Origin: a virus
Direction: 5' to 3' (one strand)
Length of the DNA stretch: 62,690 nucleotides
Virus record (IMG/VR): IMGVR_UViG_3300023296_000161
Location: 1 to 62,690 of that record
Below, in pieces: positions 1 through 9,104 of the stretch. The first letter of the stretch is position 1. Each line of letters begins with the position of its first letter. The notes under the pieces were generated by a model that saw nothing but the letters and a program-made list of their open reading frames with translations, ran no database searches and was not told the DNA's origin. The position numbers were made by a program, and so were the translations under genes.

Positions 1-150
1 GGTGGTTCATCAGCGGGTTATAAACTAGCAGGTGGTGATTGTCGTTTCGTGAATGAGTTTCAGCAAGTCGCAGTAGATACATATCTTGCAAACTGGCCCA
101 ACACAAACATCAGAATGGACAGAAGAAAAGTTTTTGAAATGGAAAAATAA
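1..150 (+). CDS. C-terminal end of an unidentified protein (partial)
   Basis: An open frame runs from the first base to a TAA at 148-150 and gives the last 49 residues of a protein whose start lies outside the window. The visible part begins GGSSAGYKLAGGD and ends FEMEK. I recognise no domain. It ends 3 bases before the next gene, so the two are probably co-transcribed. Confidence 0.6.
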   Translation, partial: GGSSAGYKLAGGDCRFVNEFQQVAVDTYLANWPNTNIRMDRRKVFEMEK

Positions 151-153
151 ACT

Positions 154-957
154 ATGAAAGTAGCTATAGATAAACTCTATATTCCAACATATAACAGGGT
201 GGGGAGTCAAGCTTGTTTTGACTCCCTTCCTGTCAAGTGGAAAGAAAGGGCGGTATTGGTTGTCCATCCAGAAGAAATTCATGATGGATATCCAACGCTG
301 TCTTGCCCTGTTCAGGGAACAGGAATTGCTCCTGTACGCTACTGGATATCTAAATATGCAGAGGGTACACGATATGGCGTTATTGATGATGATTGTGTGT
401 TTCAATATACTCGCAGAGAAAATGAAGAGGGCCCTAGCAACAGGTCACTAACAGATGATGAGTTTGATACGATGATTGATTTGTTTAATTCGTGGATGGA
501 TGAAGACTTTACCTTCTGCGGCTCTGATGCAGCATGGAATCCGCCAACTAGGGACAAAGACTTTCGCACCAACTCTCGCCTCAGTGGCAACGTGTTCTAC
601 TCTGAGAAACTTCCTGTAGATGATCTTGATTGGTTAGGGTTGCCCATCTCAGAAGATTACTATGTGGCACTACAACTCTTAACTCAGGGCTATCAGAATC
701 GAGTGAGTCTCAAATACCGTATTAATCCCGGCACTACACAGGCAAAGGGGGGGTGTTCTACACAACGAACTCTTGAGATTCATAATAAATCTTTAGAACA
801 ACTCAGGGAGAAGTTTCCACAGTTCGTTCAATTGAGAGAGAAGGTGGCAAAGAGTAGTGGTGAGTGGAGTGGTAAAACTAAACTTGCTGCAACCATATCT
901 TGGAAGATGGCTTATAAATCTTCACAAGTTAGCACACTGGACGATTTCTTTACTTGA
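154..957 (+). CDS. TAGT-like GT-A glycosyltransferase
   Basis: The 267-residue protein starts with a short strand and the phrase YIPTYNR. It continues with VRYWI near residue 62 and an acidic IDDDC motif near residue 77, which fits the DxD metal/nucleotide-sugar site of GT-A glycosyltransferases. This order (YIP, GI.PVRxWI, DDD) resembles the TET/JBP-associated glycosyltransferase (TAGT) family found in phages, whose members sugar-modify hypermodified pyrimidines in DNA. The family assignment is by memory of motifs, not a search. No pyrimidine hydroxymethylase is obvious in the window, so the substrate is open. The 3' end overlaps the -35 box of the next promoter. Confidence 0.55.
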   Translation: MKVAIDKLYIPTYNRVGSQACFDSLPVKWKERAVLVVHPEEIHDGYPTLSCPVQGTGIAPVRYWISKYAEGTRYGVIDDDCVFQYTRRENEEGPSNRSLTDDEFDTMIDLFNSWMDEDFTFCGSDAAWNPPTRDKDFRTNSRLSGNVFYSEKLPVDDLDWLGLPISEDYYVALQLLTQGYQNRVSLKYRINPGTTQAKGGCSTQRTLEIHNKSLEQLREKFPQFVQLREKVAKSSGEWSGKTKLAATISWKMAYKSSQVSTLDDFFT

Positions 958-984
958 CATTCTAACATAGACTATGTATAAATA
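954..984 (+). promoter_or_regulatory. Hybrid sigma70 / T4-type late promoter
   Basis: TTGACA at 954-959 is followed after 17 bases by TATAAATA at 977-984. The first six bases of the latter make a good -10 (TATAAA), and the full eight bases are the exact T4 late promoter. The same site could therefore be read early by host sigma70 and late by the phage sigma. It precedes the gene at 1003. Confidence 0.75.
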
Positions 985-1002
985 GAACATTGAAGGGTTT
1001 CA

Positions 1003-1848
1003 ATGAACCCACACCTTTATTTAATGGATATGGAGAGATTTATGCCACTGCAAGCCTATATTAAGCAATTGCGCCCCCGCACAGAATCATACACCCCCCA
1101 TGTCGATAGGATTCAGTCTATATTAGTTGAAAGTTCAAAGTCTGACAGGTATGAAAAGGATGTTGCTGATACTCTTAATAAAATAAAGGATGTGACTGCT
1201 GAAAGACCTAAAGTTTCAACAGCATATGCAGATATTCGAGTTACAGCGCAAAATGGTAACACTTCTTGGATAGAAGTTAAAATGAACCATACAGATAATC
1301 TAGGAAACCCTAGAGTATTTTTTGATGGTAAAAAGTGGGATACTACATACACCACATCATCTGCACATAAATCTGTGGAATTATTAAACAAATCTGACCA
1401 GACTAAAGATTTTCTTAAAGCTATTTCAAAATTTTCTGGAATAAAAAATCCTAAAATCCCAACCACAAAAGGTGGACTACGAGATAAAGATGCTGTTCCT
1501 CTAGAGGTTATGAGGGAGTATTTTTCTCAACCCGGAATCAATAGATACATCATGACTGAACCTGATGTTAATTTGGGTGAGGTAATAACAGATCATTATT
1601 TAAATGGCAAAGCAGAACCAGCATATTATATGCAAGCCGGTGATGATTTTTATATGATAGGAAGATCAAATCCTTTAAAATTAAATAACAGCATTCCTTT
1701 ATTAAGTGGTGCTGGACCTTTTAGAATAAGAATTGCGACAAGATCATCATATTATGAGGTTCAAGCAGAATTAAAAATTCAAGAGATGCCAAAAAGCAGA
1801 TATTCAATAATGCCGAATACTAAAAAAATAAATCCCTTTAAGGTATGA
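1003..1848 (+). CDS. PD-(D/E)XK nuclease-like phage protein
   Basis: 281 residues. Around residues 75-93 the sequence has ADIRV, about ten residues, then WIEVK, which matches the D...ExK metal site of the PD-(D/E)XK nuclease fold. I see no other recognisable domain. Two later in-frame ATGs exist. The one at 1042 has GGAG at 1032-1035 with 6-base spacing and may be the true start, giving 268 residues. It lies directly behind a late promoter and just upstream of capsid-targeted genes, which suggests a late, possibly virion-associated nuclease. Nuclease activity is inferred from the motif only. Confidence 0.5.
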   Translation: MNPHLYLMDMERFMPLQAYIKQLRPRTESYTPHVDRIQSILVESSKSDRYEKDVADTLNKIKDVTAERPKVSTAYADIRVTAQNGNTSWIEVKMNHTDNLGNPRVFFDGKKWDTTYTTSSAHKSVELLNKSDQTKDFLKAISKFSGIKNPKIPTTKGGLRDKDAVPLEVMREYFSQPGINRYIMTEPDVNLGEVITDHYLNGKAEPAYYMQAGDDFYMIGRSNPLKLNNSIPLLSGAGPFRIRIATRSSYYEVQAELKIQEMPKSRYSIMPNTKKINPFKV

Positions 1849-1852
1849 TATA

Positions 1853-3097
1853 ATGATGTCATTTTCAGAAATGCTCACAGAAGATAAGGGTGGAAAGAAT
1901 CTACACCTTGAACATCTAGAGGATGAAATCCTTAACTTTGGTGTTGATGGTGGTCGTGCTGCTCTTAACTTCTTACGTTCTCTGCGAGATATGCTGAGCG
2001 GCTCTGCCCGTTCCAGCGTTAACATCACGGAAAAATGGGACGGCAGCCCAGCCGTGTTCGCTGGTATTGAACCAGAGACAGGTGACTTTTTTGTGGCTAA
2101 AAAGTCTGTCTTTAACGCAACACCGAAATTATACAAAACTGCAAAAGAAATTGACGATGACTTGTCTGGTAATCTCAATTCAAAGTTTAAAGTTGCACTT
2201 AAAGAGTTTTCCAAGTTGGGTATTAAAAATGTCCTACAGGGTGATCTTATGTTCACCGATGATGTGACCACAGAGACTATCGACGGTACAAAGTATTATA
2301 CCTTCCAACCCAATACCATCGTTTATGCTGTTCCAGTAGATAGCGCATTAGGCAAGACTATCAACAAAGCAAAGGTTGGTATTGTATGGCACACCACATA
2401 CACAGGCGACACCCTACAGGGAATGAAAGCTTCATTTGGTGCAAATATTAGTGGGTTGAGTAACCCTTCTAGTGTGTGGCAAGACGATGCCACATATAAA
2501 GACGTATCTGGTAAAGCCACCTTTACTGCTAAAGAGACAGAAACAATCACTGCTGTACTGTCACAAGTTGGACAAACCTTCAATAAGATCGATGCCAATG
2601 GGTTGCGTAAGTTTCTTGTTGTGCAGAATGGTATGACGGGTGCGGTCGCTGGTGCATCACTCAAGACCTATAATAACTCAAAGGTTCGTGCTGGTGAGAA
2701 GATCAGCAATCCTGCTGCACATGCAAAGGGATATGAGAAGTGGGTGTTCGACTCTATTCAGAAACAAATTGACAAGGCAAAGTCTGATAAGGGTAAGGAG
2801 AAATATACCAACATACAGAAAGAGTATGGGCGTGAAATAAAGAAACATACTCAAAATCTAATTCAAATCATTATTTTCCAGAACCTATTAGTAGATGCGA
2901 AGATGCAAATCGTTAAGAAACTAAATAGTGTCAAGGGTTTGACCGATACTTTTATTCAAACCCCAAATGGATTTAAAGTGACTAACCGAGAGGGTTATGT
3001 TGCTATTGACAGAATAAGTGGCAATGCAGTTAAACTTGTAGACCGTATGGAATTCTCGTTTAACAATTTCACTGCTGTCAAAAGTTGGATGAAATAA
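1853..3097 (+). CDS. DUF6267-like protein with ligase-type KWDG motif and capsid-targeting N-terminus
   Basis: 414 residues (ATG ATG start; either could be used). The N-terminus MSFSEMLTED resembles the T4 capsid-targeting sequence, which ends in L/I-x-E where the prohead protease cuts. Near residue 64 the protein reads ITEKWDGSPAVF, a K-x-D-G motif like motif I of covalent nucleotidyltransferases (DNA/RNA ligases, capping enzymes). NVLQGDLMF further on looks like motif III. I recall this family as DUF6267 in marine T4-like phages. A ligase-like activity packaged in the head is an inference. The stop overlaps the next ATG (TAATG), which indicates translational coupling. Confidence 0.6.
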   Translation: MMSFSEMLTEDKGGKNLHLEHLEDEILNFGVDGGRAALNFLRSLRDMLSGSARSSVNITEKWDGSPAVFAGIEPETGDFFVAKKSVFNATPKLYKTAKEIDDDLSGNLNSKFKVALKEFSKLGIKNVLQGDLMFTDDVTTETIDGTKYYTFQPNTIVYAVPVDSALGKTINKAKVGIVWHTTYTGDTLQGMKASFGANISGLSNPSSVWQDDATYKDVSGKATFTAKETETITAVLSQVGQTFNKIDANGLRKFLVVQNGMTGAVAGASLKTYNNSKVRAGEKISNPAAHAKGYEKWVFDSIQKQIDKAKSDKGKEKYTNIQKEYGREIKKHTQNLIQIIIFQNLLVDAKMQIVKKLNSVKGLTDTFIQTPNGFKVTNREGYVAIDRISGNAVKLVDRMEFSFNNFTAVKSWMK

Positions 3098-6000
3098 TGC
3101 GTAGTTTTAGAGAATTAACAGAGGCTAAAGAAACCGTAGTATTCGGATTCGGAAGATTCAATCCACCTACAACGGGTCATGAGAAGTTGATTGAGAAGGT
3201 TGCTTCTGTTGCAAAAGGCAATCCATTCTTCATATACCCCTCTCACACTACTGGTCCTAAAGACCCCCTGCCCCATGCAAAGAAAGTTGCATGGATGAGA
3301 AAGATGTTCCCCAAGTATAAGAAAAACATCATTGCAGACAATAATGCCAAGACTGCTATTCATATTGCAGAAAAACTCTACAAGGATGGATACAAGAACC
3401 TAATCATGGTTGCTGGTTCTGACCGCTTGAAAGAATTTGAAACTCTATTAACTCGTTATAATGATGCACCTGATAAGAAGGGTAATCAACTCTTCAAGTT
3501 TGATTCCGTGAAAGTGGTTAGTGCGGGGGAACGTGATCCTGATGCTGAAGGTGTATCAGGTATGTCTGCATCTAAGATGAGAGCAGCTGCTGAGAAAGGT
3601 GACTTTGATTCCTTCAAGACAGGTATTCCTGCTACATTGGGTGATGCTGATAAGAAGAAGCTTTACTTTGAAGTTCGTAAGAATATGGGTATTCGTGAAG
3701 AACGTGCAATGGGCGAAGACTATGATTCCTTGCGTGATGCATATCTCACAGGTAAAATCTGGAACGTGGGTGAGATTGTAGAAGCCAAGGGTAATCGTGG
3801 TGAAGTTGTTCGTAAGGGTACAAACTATCTCTCATTCGTGACTGAGGACGGTAAGGTTCATAAGGCATGGCTTCATGAGATTTTGGTAGAGGAAATCACC
3901 AAGAGAGACTTGGATCAAGTAGAGAAATTCGCAGATAGATTGTTTGCTGCGGTTGGTATTGATGTAGAGTTTACAAGACACTTCCTTGACCGTGTGAATG
4001 ATGCCCGTAATAAGAAAGATATTACCACTTCTGAATTGACCCGTCTGTTCAAACAATCATTTAAGAAATATGGTAAGAAGATTGCTCAACTTGGTCCTGA
4101 TGCTGAAGCAGTTATCAATGACATGAAGACTGACGTAAATGTGCCTTTTGTTCTCAACCTCAAAGGTAATGAATTAGAGTTGGTTGCAAAAACAGTTATG
4201 CGTAAGAAAGACTTCAAGACTTCTGGCCCCAAACTATCGTTTGAAGACCTTGTTGGTGGAAAACAAATGAGTGGTCCTACAGGACAAATCTTTTCTATGA
4301 AAGAAGCAAAGTCTCCCCTGCAAAAATTAAAAGATTTTGATAAGTCTAGAGTTGCTGTCGGGAAACCCCCCATCTTTAAGGATAAACCTACACCGGAGTG
4401 GGTTCGTATGAAGAAGTCTGGTATGATGACAACCATGAACGTGCCCACTGATGAAATTGACAAGTTTGAGAAGAGGGGTTATAAGATCATTGAGGGTGTT
4501 GAACTTGATGAGCGCAACTATGCCAAGGAATATGCGAACTACGGAGGCAAACCAGAACAGATTGCCCGCCGTTCTTCAAGGAACAAGGCTCGTAGGGCAA
4601 TGGGTGATAAGGCAGTTAAGGGTATGGACGTTGGACATAAGGACAATAACCCACTGAACAACTCTCCTGAGAACCTACGCAATGAAGACCCATCAAAGAA
4701 TCGCAGGGAACCACGGTTGCGTGAGGTAAAAGCACCTGATATTAATAAGGGCGATACCATTATTCTTTCTAAATCAAAACGTCCATATAGGGTGGCTGGG
4801 GTTATAGACCCAAAGAAGACATTTCCAGCAGAATCTGACAAAATGGTTGTTCAGAAGATTACAAAAACCAGCAAAGGTCGCAAAGCACATCTCATATATC
4901 ATGATACTAAAAAGAGAGGTGGATTTGCGGTTTTTCTAGATCAGATGCCTGATTTTATGTCTGTTAAGATTGCAGAAGAAGTTGAACTTGATGAAGCATG
5001 GTATAAAGTAGCAATAGCAAAAATTAGTCAATTGAACCACCCTAAAGATTATGAAAAAATGCTCAAACAATATATGTCTGATATGAAAAAACCAGAACTA
5101 AAAAACAAGACTGCTTCTTATATCGCAGCAAGGATTGCCAATGATTATAAGGGTCAGGACGGTAGAAAACTTGTTCAGTATATCAACAAACTGGTTGATG
5201 ATGGTAAGCTCCCCAAAGAACTCAAGGCAGAATATCAAGAGGAAAAAACAATGCAGACCTTTTCTGACCTAGTTAAACAGATTAATGAAGTTAAACAAGA
5301 TAAAGATGTTGATGATAAGAAGGGCACACAACCAGCAAAGTATTATGCTGGTGATATGGCAAAGTCTACTAAAGACAAGAGGGATGCACACTTCAAATCA
5401 AAGAAGGTTGGTCCTGCTCCCGGCGATGCTGATGCAGAAACCAAACCCTCTACACACACCAAGAAGTTCAAACAGATGTTTGGTGAAGTGCTTCCTGATG
5501 ATGCAGATCAGGGAGACTATATCGATGATTTCGAGAAGTCAGATGCACCACAGTTTAAGGGTAAGTCTAAAGAGAAACGCAAGGACATGGCTATTGCTGC
5601 ATACCTCTCAAAGAATGAAGAAGTTGAACTTGACGAAAAGATTGCAGGTTTGGTAAAGAAGTCAGAGAAATCTGGTATGTCATATTCTATTTTGAAAAAG
5701 GTTTATGACCGTGGTATGGCTGCATGGAAGACGGGCCATCGTCCCGGTACTACACCTCAACAGTGGGCATTTGCAAGGGTTAACTCCTTCACAACCAAGT
5801 CAGCTGGAACTTGGGGTAAGGCAGACAAAGACCTTGCAAAACAGGTGGAACAGATAGAAGAAGCTTGTTGGGTTGGATACAAACAGGTTGGTATGAAAAA
5901 GAAGGGCAATAAAGAAGTCCCTAATTGTGTACCAGAAGAGAAAGAATTAAATGAGTGGGGCGAGATTGAGGAAGAATCAGAGTATCAAGGCCGTAAGGTT

Positions 6001-6213
6001 ACGCTCAATAAACCCACAGCGGGTGATGTAAAGAAGTCTAAAGTTTATGTTAAGAATGAAAAGGGTAATGTCGTAAAGGTTAATTTTGGTGATCCAAATA
6101 TGACAATTAAAAAGAGTAATCCGGCAAGACGTAAATCTTTCCGTGCTAGACACAATTGCGATAATCCGGGTCCGAAATGGATGGCAAGATATTGGTCATG
6201 CAAAGCATGGTAA
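3097..6213 (+). CDS. Head-internal polyprotein: nucleotidylyltransferase, HNH-like and DUF5872/DUF6321-like domains
   Basis: 1038 residues from the ATG that overlaps the previous stop; a TTG 12 bases earlier is less likely. The N-terminus MRSFRELTEA looks like a capsid-targeting sequence cut after E9. Then follow a cytidylyltransferase-like domain (GRFNPPTTGH near 18-27, GMSASKMR near 155), a small beta domain (about 205-265), and an unassigned domain with FTRHFLDRVNDARN. Next come an HNH-like stretch (DVGHKDNNPLNN, about 510-535), a DUF5872-like domain (RGMAAWKTGHRPG, about 865) and a DUF6321-like tail rich in FRARHNCDNPGPKW. Sites of the form EVELDE occur after residues 472, 633 and 847, and INE after 731. 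They probably mark prohead protease cuts that separate the domains. An internal ATG at 5251 follows GAGG and opens another capsid-targeting-like stretch. Confidence 0.65.
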   Translation: MRSFRELTEAKETVVFGFGRFNPPTTGHEKLIEKVASVAKGNPFFIYPSHTTGPKDPLPHAKKVAWMRKMFPKYKKNIIADNNAKTAIHIAEKLYKDGYKNLIMVAGSDRLKEFETLLTRYNDAPDKKGNQLFKFDSVKVVSAGERDPDAEGVSGMSASKMRAAAEKGDFDSFKTGIPATLGDADKKKLYFEVRKNMGIREERAMGEDYDSLRDAYLTGKIWNVGEIVEAKGNRGEVVRKGTNYLSFVTEDGKVHKAWLHEILVEEITKRDLDQVEKFADRLFAAVGIDVEFTRHFLDRVNDARNKKDITTSELTRLFKQSFKKYGKKIAQLGPDAEAVINDMKTDVNVPFVLNLKGNELELVAKTVMRKKDFKTSGPKLSFEDLVGGKQMSGPTGQIFSMKEAKSPLQKLKDFDKSRVAVGKPPIFKDKPTPEWVRMKKSGMMTTMNVPTDEIDKFEKRGYKIIEGVELDERNYAKEYANYGGKPEQIARRSSRNKARRAMGDKAVKGMDVGHKDNNPLNNSPENLRNEDPSKNRREPRLREVKAPDINKGDTIILSKSKRPYRVAGVIDPKKTFPAESDKMVVQKITKTSKGRKAHLIYHDTKKRGGFAVFLDQMPDFMSVKIAEEVELDEAWYKVAIAKISQLNHPKDYEKMLKQYMSDMKKPELKNKTASYIAARIANDYKGQDGRKLVQYINKLVDDGKLPKELKAEYQEEKTMQTFSDLVKQINEVKQDKDVDDKKGTQPAKYYAGDMAKSTKDKRDAHFKSKKVGPAPGDADAETKPSTHTKKFKQMFGEVLPDDADQGDYIDDFEKSDAPQFKGKSKEKRKDMAIAAYLSKNEEVELDEKIAGLVKKSEKSGMSYSILKKVYDRGMAAWKTGHRPGTTPQQWAFARVNSFTTKSAGTWGKADKDLAKQVEQIEEACWVGYKQVGMKKKGNKEVPNCVPEEKELNEWGEIEEESEYQGRKVTLNKPTAGDVKKSKVYVKNEKGNVVKVNFGDPNMTIKKSNPARRKSFRARHNCDNPGPKWMARYWSCKAW

Positions 6214-6215
6214 CT

Positions 6216-6223
6216 TATAAATA
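6216..6223 (+). promoter_or_regulatory. T4-type late promoter
   Basis: Exact TATAAATA, 3 bases after the previous stop codon and 27 bases before the ATG at 6250. The leader then has AAAAAAGGAA as ribosome binding site. Confidence 0.8.
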
Positions 6224-6249
6224 GAAGACAACAAAAAAGGAACGCCGAT

Positions 6250-7845
6250 ATGTCAAATTATAGAAAAACAATGGCTCAAGCAATCAGAGAGATGTATCCT
6301 ATTAATGAGGATAACATGGAGCTGATGCGTAAAGCAGCCGGTGGTGCAATGCAGACTGTCAAAATGAAAGACGGTAATTTAAAGATGGATTCATTTACTG
6401 CATCTGCCATTATGAAAGTTTTTGATAAGGTCAATCCTGCTAATCAGAAAAAGATGGCAGATATGATCAATAAAGGCACCAAGGGCGGCATGATGAAATT
6501 GCAAGATTTTGCAATGAAACAGGTTAAGTCTGAAAATGACCCAGAGATTGAAGAAGAAGTTGACCTTGATGAAGCGTTAAAGGTTGGTCAAAAGGTCAAA
6601 GTTAAAGATAAGGGTAAGGTGGTTTCTGGTGTTATAACAAATGTCGGTAAGGGACAAACATTAGGTGTTGCTGATGTAAAACTTCCAGATGGGCGCATCA
6701 ATGTATATGATACGGATAAAATCAATGAAGAAGTTGAATTTGACGAAGACCATGCTCAGGACCAAGTTATTGCACAAATATTTGACGAAGGCACAAAACA
6801 GGTTCTTGCTCATGGGGGTAAGGGTCAGTATAAAGTAACCAAAGATGGCGATAGCATTAACATCATGCATAAGGGTAAGGTAGTTGGAACTGCTGACTTT
6901 GATAGGGGTGCAGATAGTTTCTTCGTAAGTATCAAAGGTGAGAAGGGTCAAAAGTCTTTTAAAGATGCTCAAGCAATGGCCGATTATTTTGCAAAGAACA
7001 AAATTACAGAAGAAGTTGACCTTGATGAAGGACAAAAACCATTCGTTTCATCTGATCGTGATGGCAAGCATGTTATGAGTGCTTCTGGAAAAATTGTGAA
7101 ATCTTTTAAGGACATAGATAAGGCAAATGCTTTTCTTAAAAAGAATTTTGATAAATTAAATAAAGAAGAAGCTGACCTTGATGAAGCTCGTCAACTAAAA
7201 GACCCCAAGAAAGAAACGATGGTTTCTAAGGGTGGTAAAGTTATAGTCATTGACAAGAAGGACCAAGATAAGTATCTGAAAAAAGGTTGGACCTTGGCTG
7301 AAGAATCTGACCTTGATGAAGGTAAGATGTCCCAGTTGCACCAGCATATCAAAGACAAGAAGAGTGCAGAAGAGATTGCGAAAATCATGGGCCTTGATGT
7401 AAAAACAATCAAGTCACTTATGAGCAGTCATCACCCAGAGGATGTAGAGGAAAGTGCTGCATCTGATGCTCGCCGTGCGATGGCGAAGGATAAAGACTTC
7501 TCTCGTAAAGATAGTGCTGATGATGATGACGATGCAAGTGATGATGATATCAAAGGTGCATCAAAGAATATCATGATGCAATTGAGAAAGGCGCAATCAT
7601 TGAAAGGTCGCTTTGATGTTGAATTTGCAGATGGTAAGAAGGTTAAAGTTTCTGCACCCATATCTGTGGCGGTTCAACAGAAATACAATGCACAGAAGAG
7701 GCCCGCAGATAAAGAGAAATTCCAAGCACGAATTGGTAAATCTTATAAAGATATGTTGTCTGCACTAAAAGAAGAACTACAACCCAAAAAAGAATCAATC
7801 CTAGAACGGATGAATAGAAAAATCAAGGAGAATAAACATGGGTAA
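6250..7845 (+). CDS. Repetitive head polyprotein with tandem LDE processing sites
   Basis: 531 residues, lysine- and aspartate-rich. The motif E-E-V/A/S-x-L-D-E recurs and ends at about residues 108, 260, 312 and 357, with a variant EVEFDE at 166 and INE at 20. Each is followed by A, G, D or K. T4 gp21 prohead protease cuts after L/I-x-E, so I infer that this protein is cut into small basic peptides or domains of about 50-100 residues in the prohead. The segments between sites show short beta-like repeats (KVTKDGDSINIMHKGKVV) but no domain I can name. An acidic run DDDDDASDDD lies near residue 423. It overlaps the next gene by 8 bases. Confidence 0.6.
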   Translation: MSNYRKTMAQAIREMYPINEDNMELMRKAAGGAMQTVKMKDGNLKMDSFTASAIMKVFDKVNPANQKKMADMINKGTKGGMMKLQDFAMKQVKSENDPEIEEEVDLDEALKVGQKVKVKDKGKVVSGVITNVGKGQTLGVADVKLPDGRINVYDTDKINEEVEFDEDHAQDQVIAQIFDEGTKQVLAHGGKGQYKVTKDGDSINIMHKGKVVGTADFDRGADSFFVSIKGEKGQKSFKDAQAMADYFAKNKITEEVDLDEGQKPFVSSDRDGKHVMSASGKIVKSFKDIDKANAFLKKNFDKLNKEEADLDEARQLKDPKKETMVSKGGKVIVIDKKDQDKYLKKGWTLAEESDLDEGKMSQLHQHIKDKKSAEEIAKIMGLDVKTIKSLMSSHHPEDVEESAASDARRAMAKDKDFSRKDSADDDDDASDDDIKGASKNIMMQLRKAQSLKGRFDVEFADGKKVKVSAPISVAVQQKYNAQKRPADKEKFQARIGKSYKDMLSALKEELQPKKESILERMNRKIKENKHG

Positions 7846-8497
7846 GAAATATTTTGATACAAAGGCCGAAACCCTTGAATCTTCGATTCTGGGTGTTTGG
7901 ACAGAAGCAGCCAAGAAGGTTGCAGAAACCAACAAGAACAACAAATCTGATGACGGTGAGGGTCTGGACGCTGTTCAACCCAAAGCAGTCAAGAAGAAGT
8001 TTGATGACCGCAAGGACAAGGATATTGACAACGATGGTGACACTGATGATTCTGATAAGTATCTTCACAATCGCCGCAAGGCAGTATCTAAGGCAGTAAA
8101 GGACGAAGGTAACGAATTTGGAATGGCACTAAAGGCTGCCAAAGACAAGGGTGAAAAAACTTTCGTGGTTGCTGGTAAGACATACCCAGTAAAAGAAGGT
8201 TTCGCAGTACCAGAAGATATTCCCGCAATGGAAGTCGGCACAAATCGCTATCGTGACTATGCATTGGATGTCACCCCCGGCGAGACTGACCCTGAGTGGG
8301 CACAAGCCCGTGACTTCAAGGTTGCTTCAATGAAGGAAGCACTTGCAAAAATTTGGGGTTTGGATGAGAAAAAACTTGACAAAACTTCTAAAGAAGAGTA
8401 TGATGAAGAAGATGAGGAGCTCAAACCCGTTAAAGGTTCAAAGACCATGACAGGTGGAAAAGTTGCTAAAGTAGATACAAAACCTAAGATTGACTGA
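7838..8497 (+). CDS. Acidic virion-associated protein with a calcium-loop-like motif
   Basis: 219 residues. Near residues 60-75 the run DKDIDNDGDTDDSDKYL resembles an EF-hand or dockerin-type calcium loop (DxDxDG). The rest is charged and low in complexity, with an acidic stretch near residue 190. It lies in the block of capsid-targeted proteins but has no clear L-x-E end at its own N-terminus. The start overlaps the previous gene by 8 bases, so it is translated in the same unit. Role unknown; a virion or internal head protein is inferred from context. Confidence 0.5.
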   Translation: MGKKYFDTKAETLESSILGVWTEAAKKVAETNKNNKSDDGEGLDAVQPKAVKKKFDDRKDKDIDNDGDTDDSDKYLHNRRKAVSKAVKDEGNEFGMALKAAKDKGEKTFVVAGKTYPVKEGFAVPEDIPAMEVGTNRYRDYALDVTPGETDPEWAQARDFKVASMKEALAKIWGLDEKKLDKTSKEEYDEEDEELKPVKGSKTMTGGKVAKVDTKPKID

Positions 8498-8498
8498 A

Positions 8499-9014
8499 AT
8501 GAAAAATTTGTTGGAGTTAATGGAAGCATCTAAGGACGATCTTCCAGAAATCTATTGTGATATGGATCAGGTTCTCGTTGACTTTATCGGTGGTGCTGAG
8601 GAGGTAATTGGTATGCCTTTTGCACAGGCTGAAAAGGATGACCGCTGGGAAGCGATTAAAAACACAAAGGATTTCTGGGCAAATCTTGATTGGATGCCAG
8701 GGGCAAAACGATTGTATTCGTTTATTGCTAAGTATGATCCTCACATTCTCTCCGCAGCATCAGGTCGTGATGTTAATGCTCGGCCGGGAAAGTTGAAGTG
8801 GTTAAGTAAGAATACCAGAATTAAACGTGGTAAAACTAATCTGGTAAAACGGGAAGATAAACAGAAATTCGCAATGACTGATGGGAAACCAAACGTATTG
8901 ATTGATGATTATCTGAAAAATATTACCCAGTGGGAAGCAAAGGGTGGTATTGGTGTTTACCACACAGAAGTGGGTAAAACCATTGCTGAATTGAAACGTC
9001 TGGGTTTTAAATAG
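8499..9014 (+). CDS. HAD-family 5'(3')-deoxyribonucleotidase-like protein with capsid-targeting N-terminus
   Basis: 171 residues from the ATG at 8499 (a TTG at 8490 is in frame but less likely). CDMDQVLVDF near residue 20 is the HAD phosphatase motif I (DxDxxLxDF). VLIDDYLKN near residue 135 fits motif IV. Together with the length these match the NT5C-type 5'(3')-deoxyribonucleotidases that remove phosphate from dNMPs. The first residues MKNLLELMEAS look like a T4 capsid-targeting sequence (L-x-E followed by A), so the enzyme may be packaged and injected. It is the last gene before a late promoter. Confidence 0.65.
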   Translation: MKNLLELMEASKDDLPEIYCDMDQVLVDFIGGAEEVIGMPFAQAEKDDRWEAIKNTKDFWANLDWMPGAKRLYSFIAKYDPHILSAASGRDVNARPGKLKWLSKNTRIKRGKTNLVKREDKQKFAMTDGKPNVLIDDYLKNITQWEAKGGIGVYHTEVGKTIAELKRLGFK

Positions 9015-9022
9015 TATAAATA
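9015..9022 (+). promoter_or_regulatory. T4-type late promoter
   Basis: Exact TATAAATA immediately after the previous stop, 82 bases before the structural gene at 9105. The leader contains GAGGAG before the ATG. Confidence 0.8.
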
Positions 9023-9104
9023 GAAATAATAATAGATTCTGGGACGAATAAAGCAGAGATACTTACATTTCTGCCTCCTACCTAGAAGAATAGAGGAGAA
9101 TAAA

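Noticed and set aside
6550-7320. Regular repeats of GAAGAAGTTGACCTTGATGAA as a CRISPR or DNA repeat array
   Set aside because: Spacing is irregular, copies differ at wobble positions and stay in frame; they are repeats of a protein motif.
8991-9020. TTGAAA-18-TATAAA as a further hybrid promoter before 9105 (also 41547)
   Set aside because: The -35 is weaker, lies in coding sequence and has 18-base spacing; only the late element is called.
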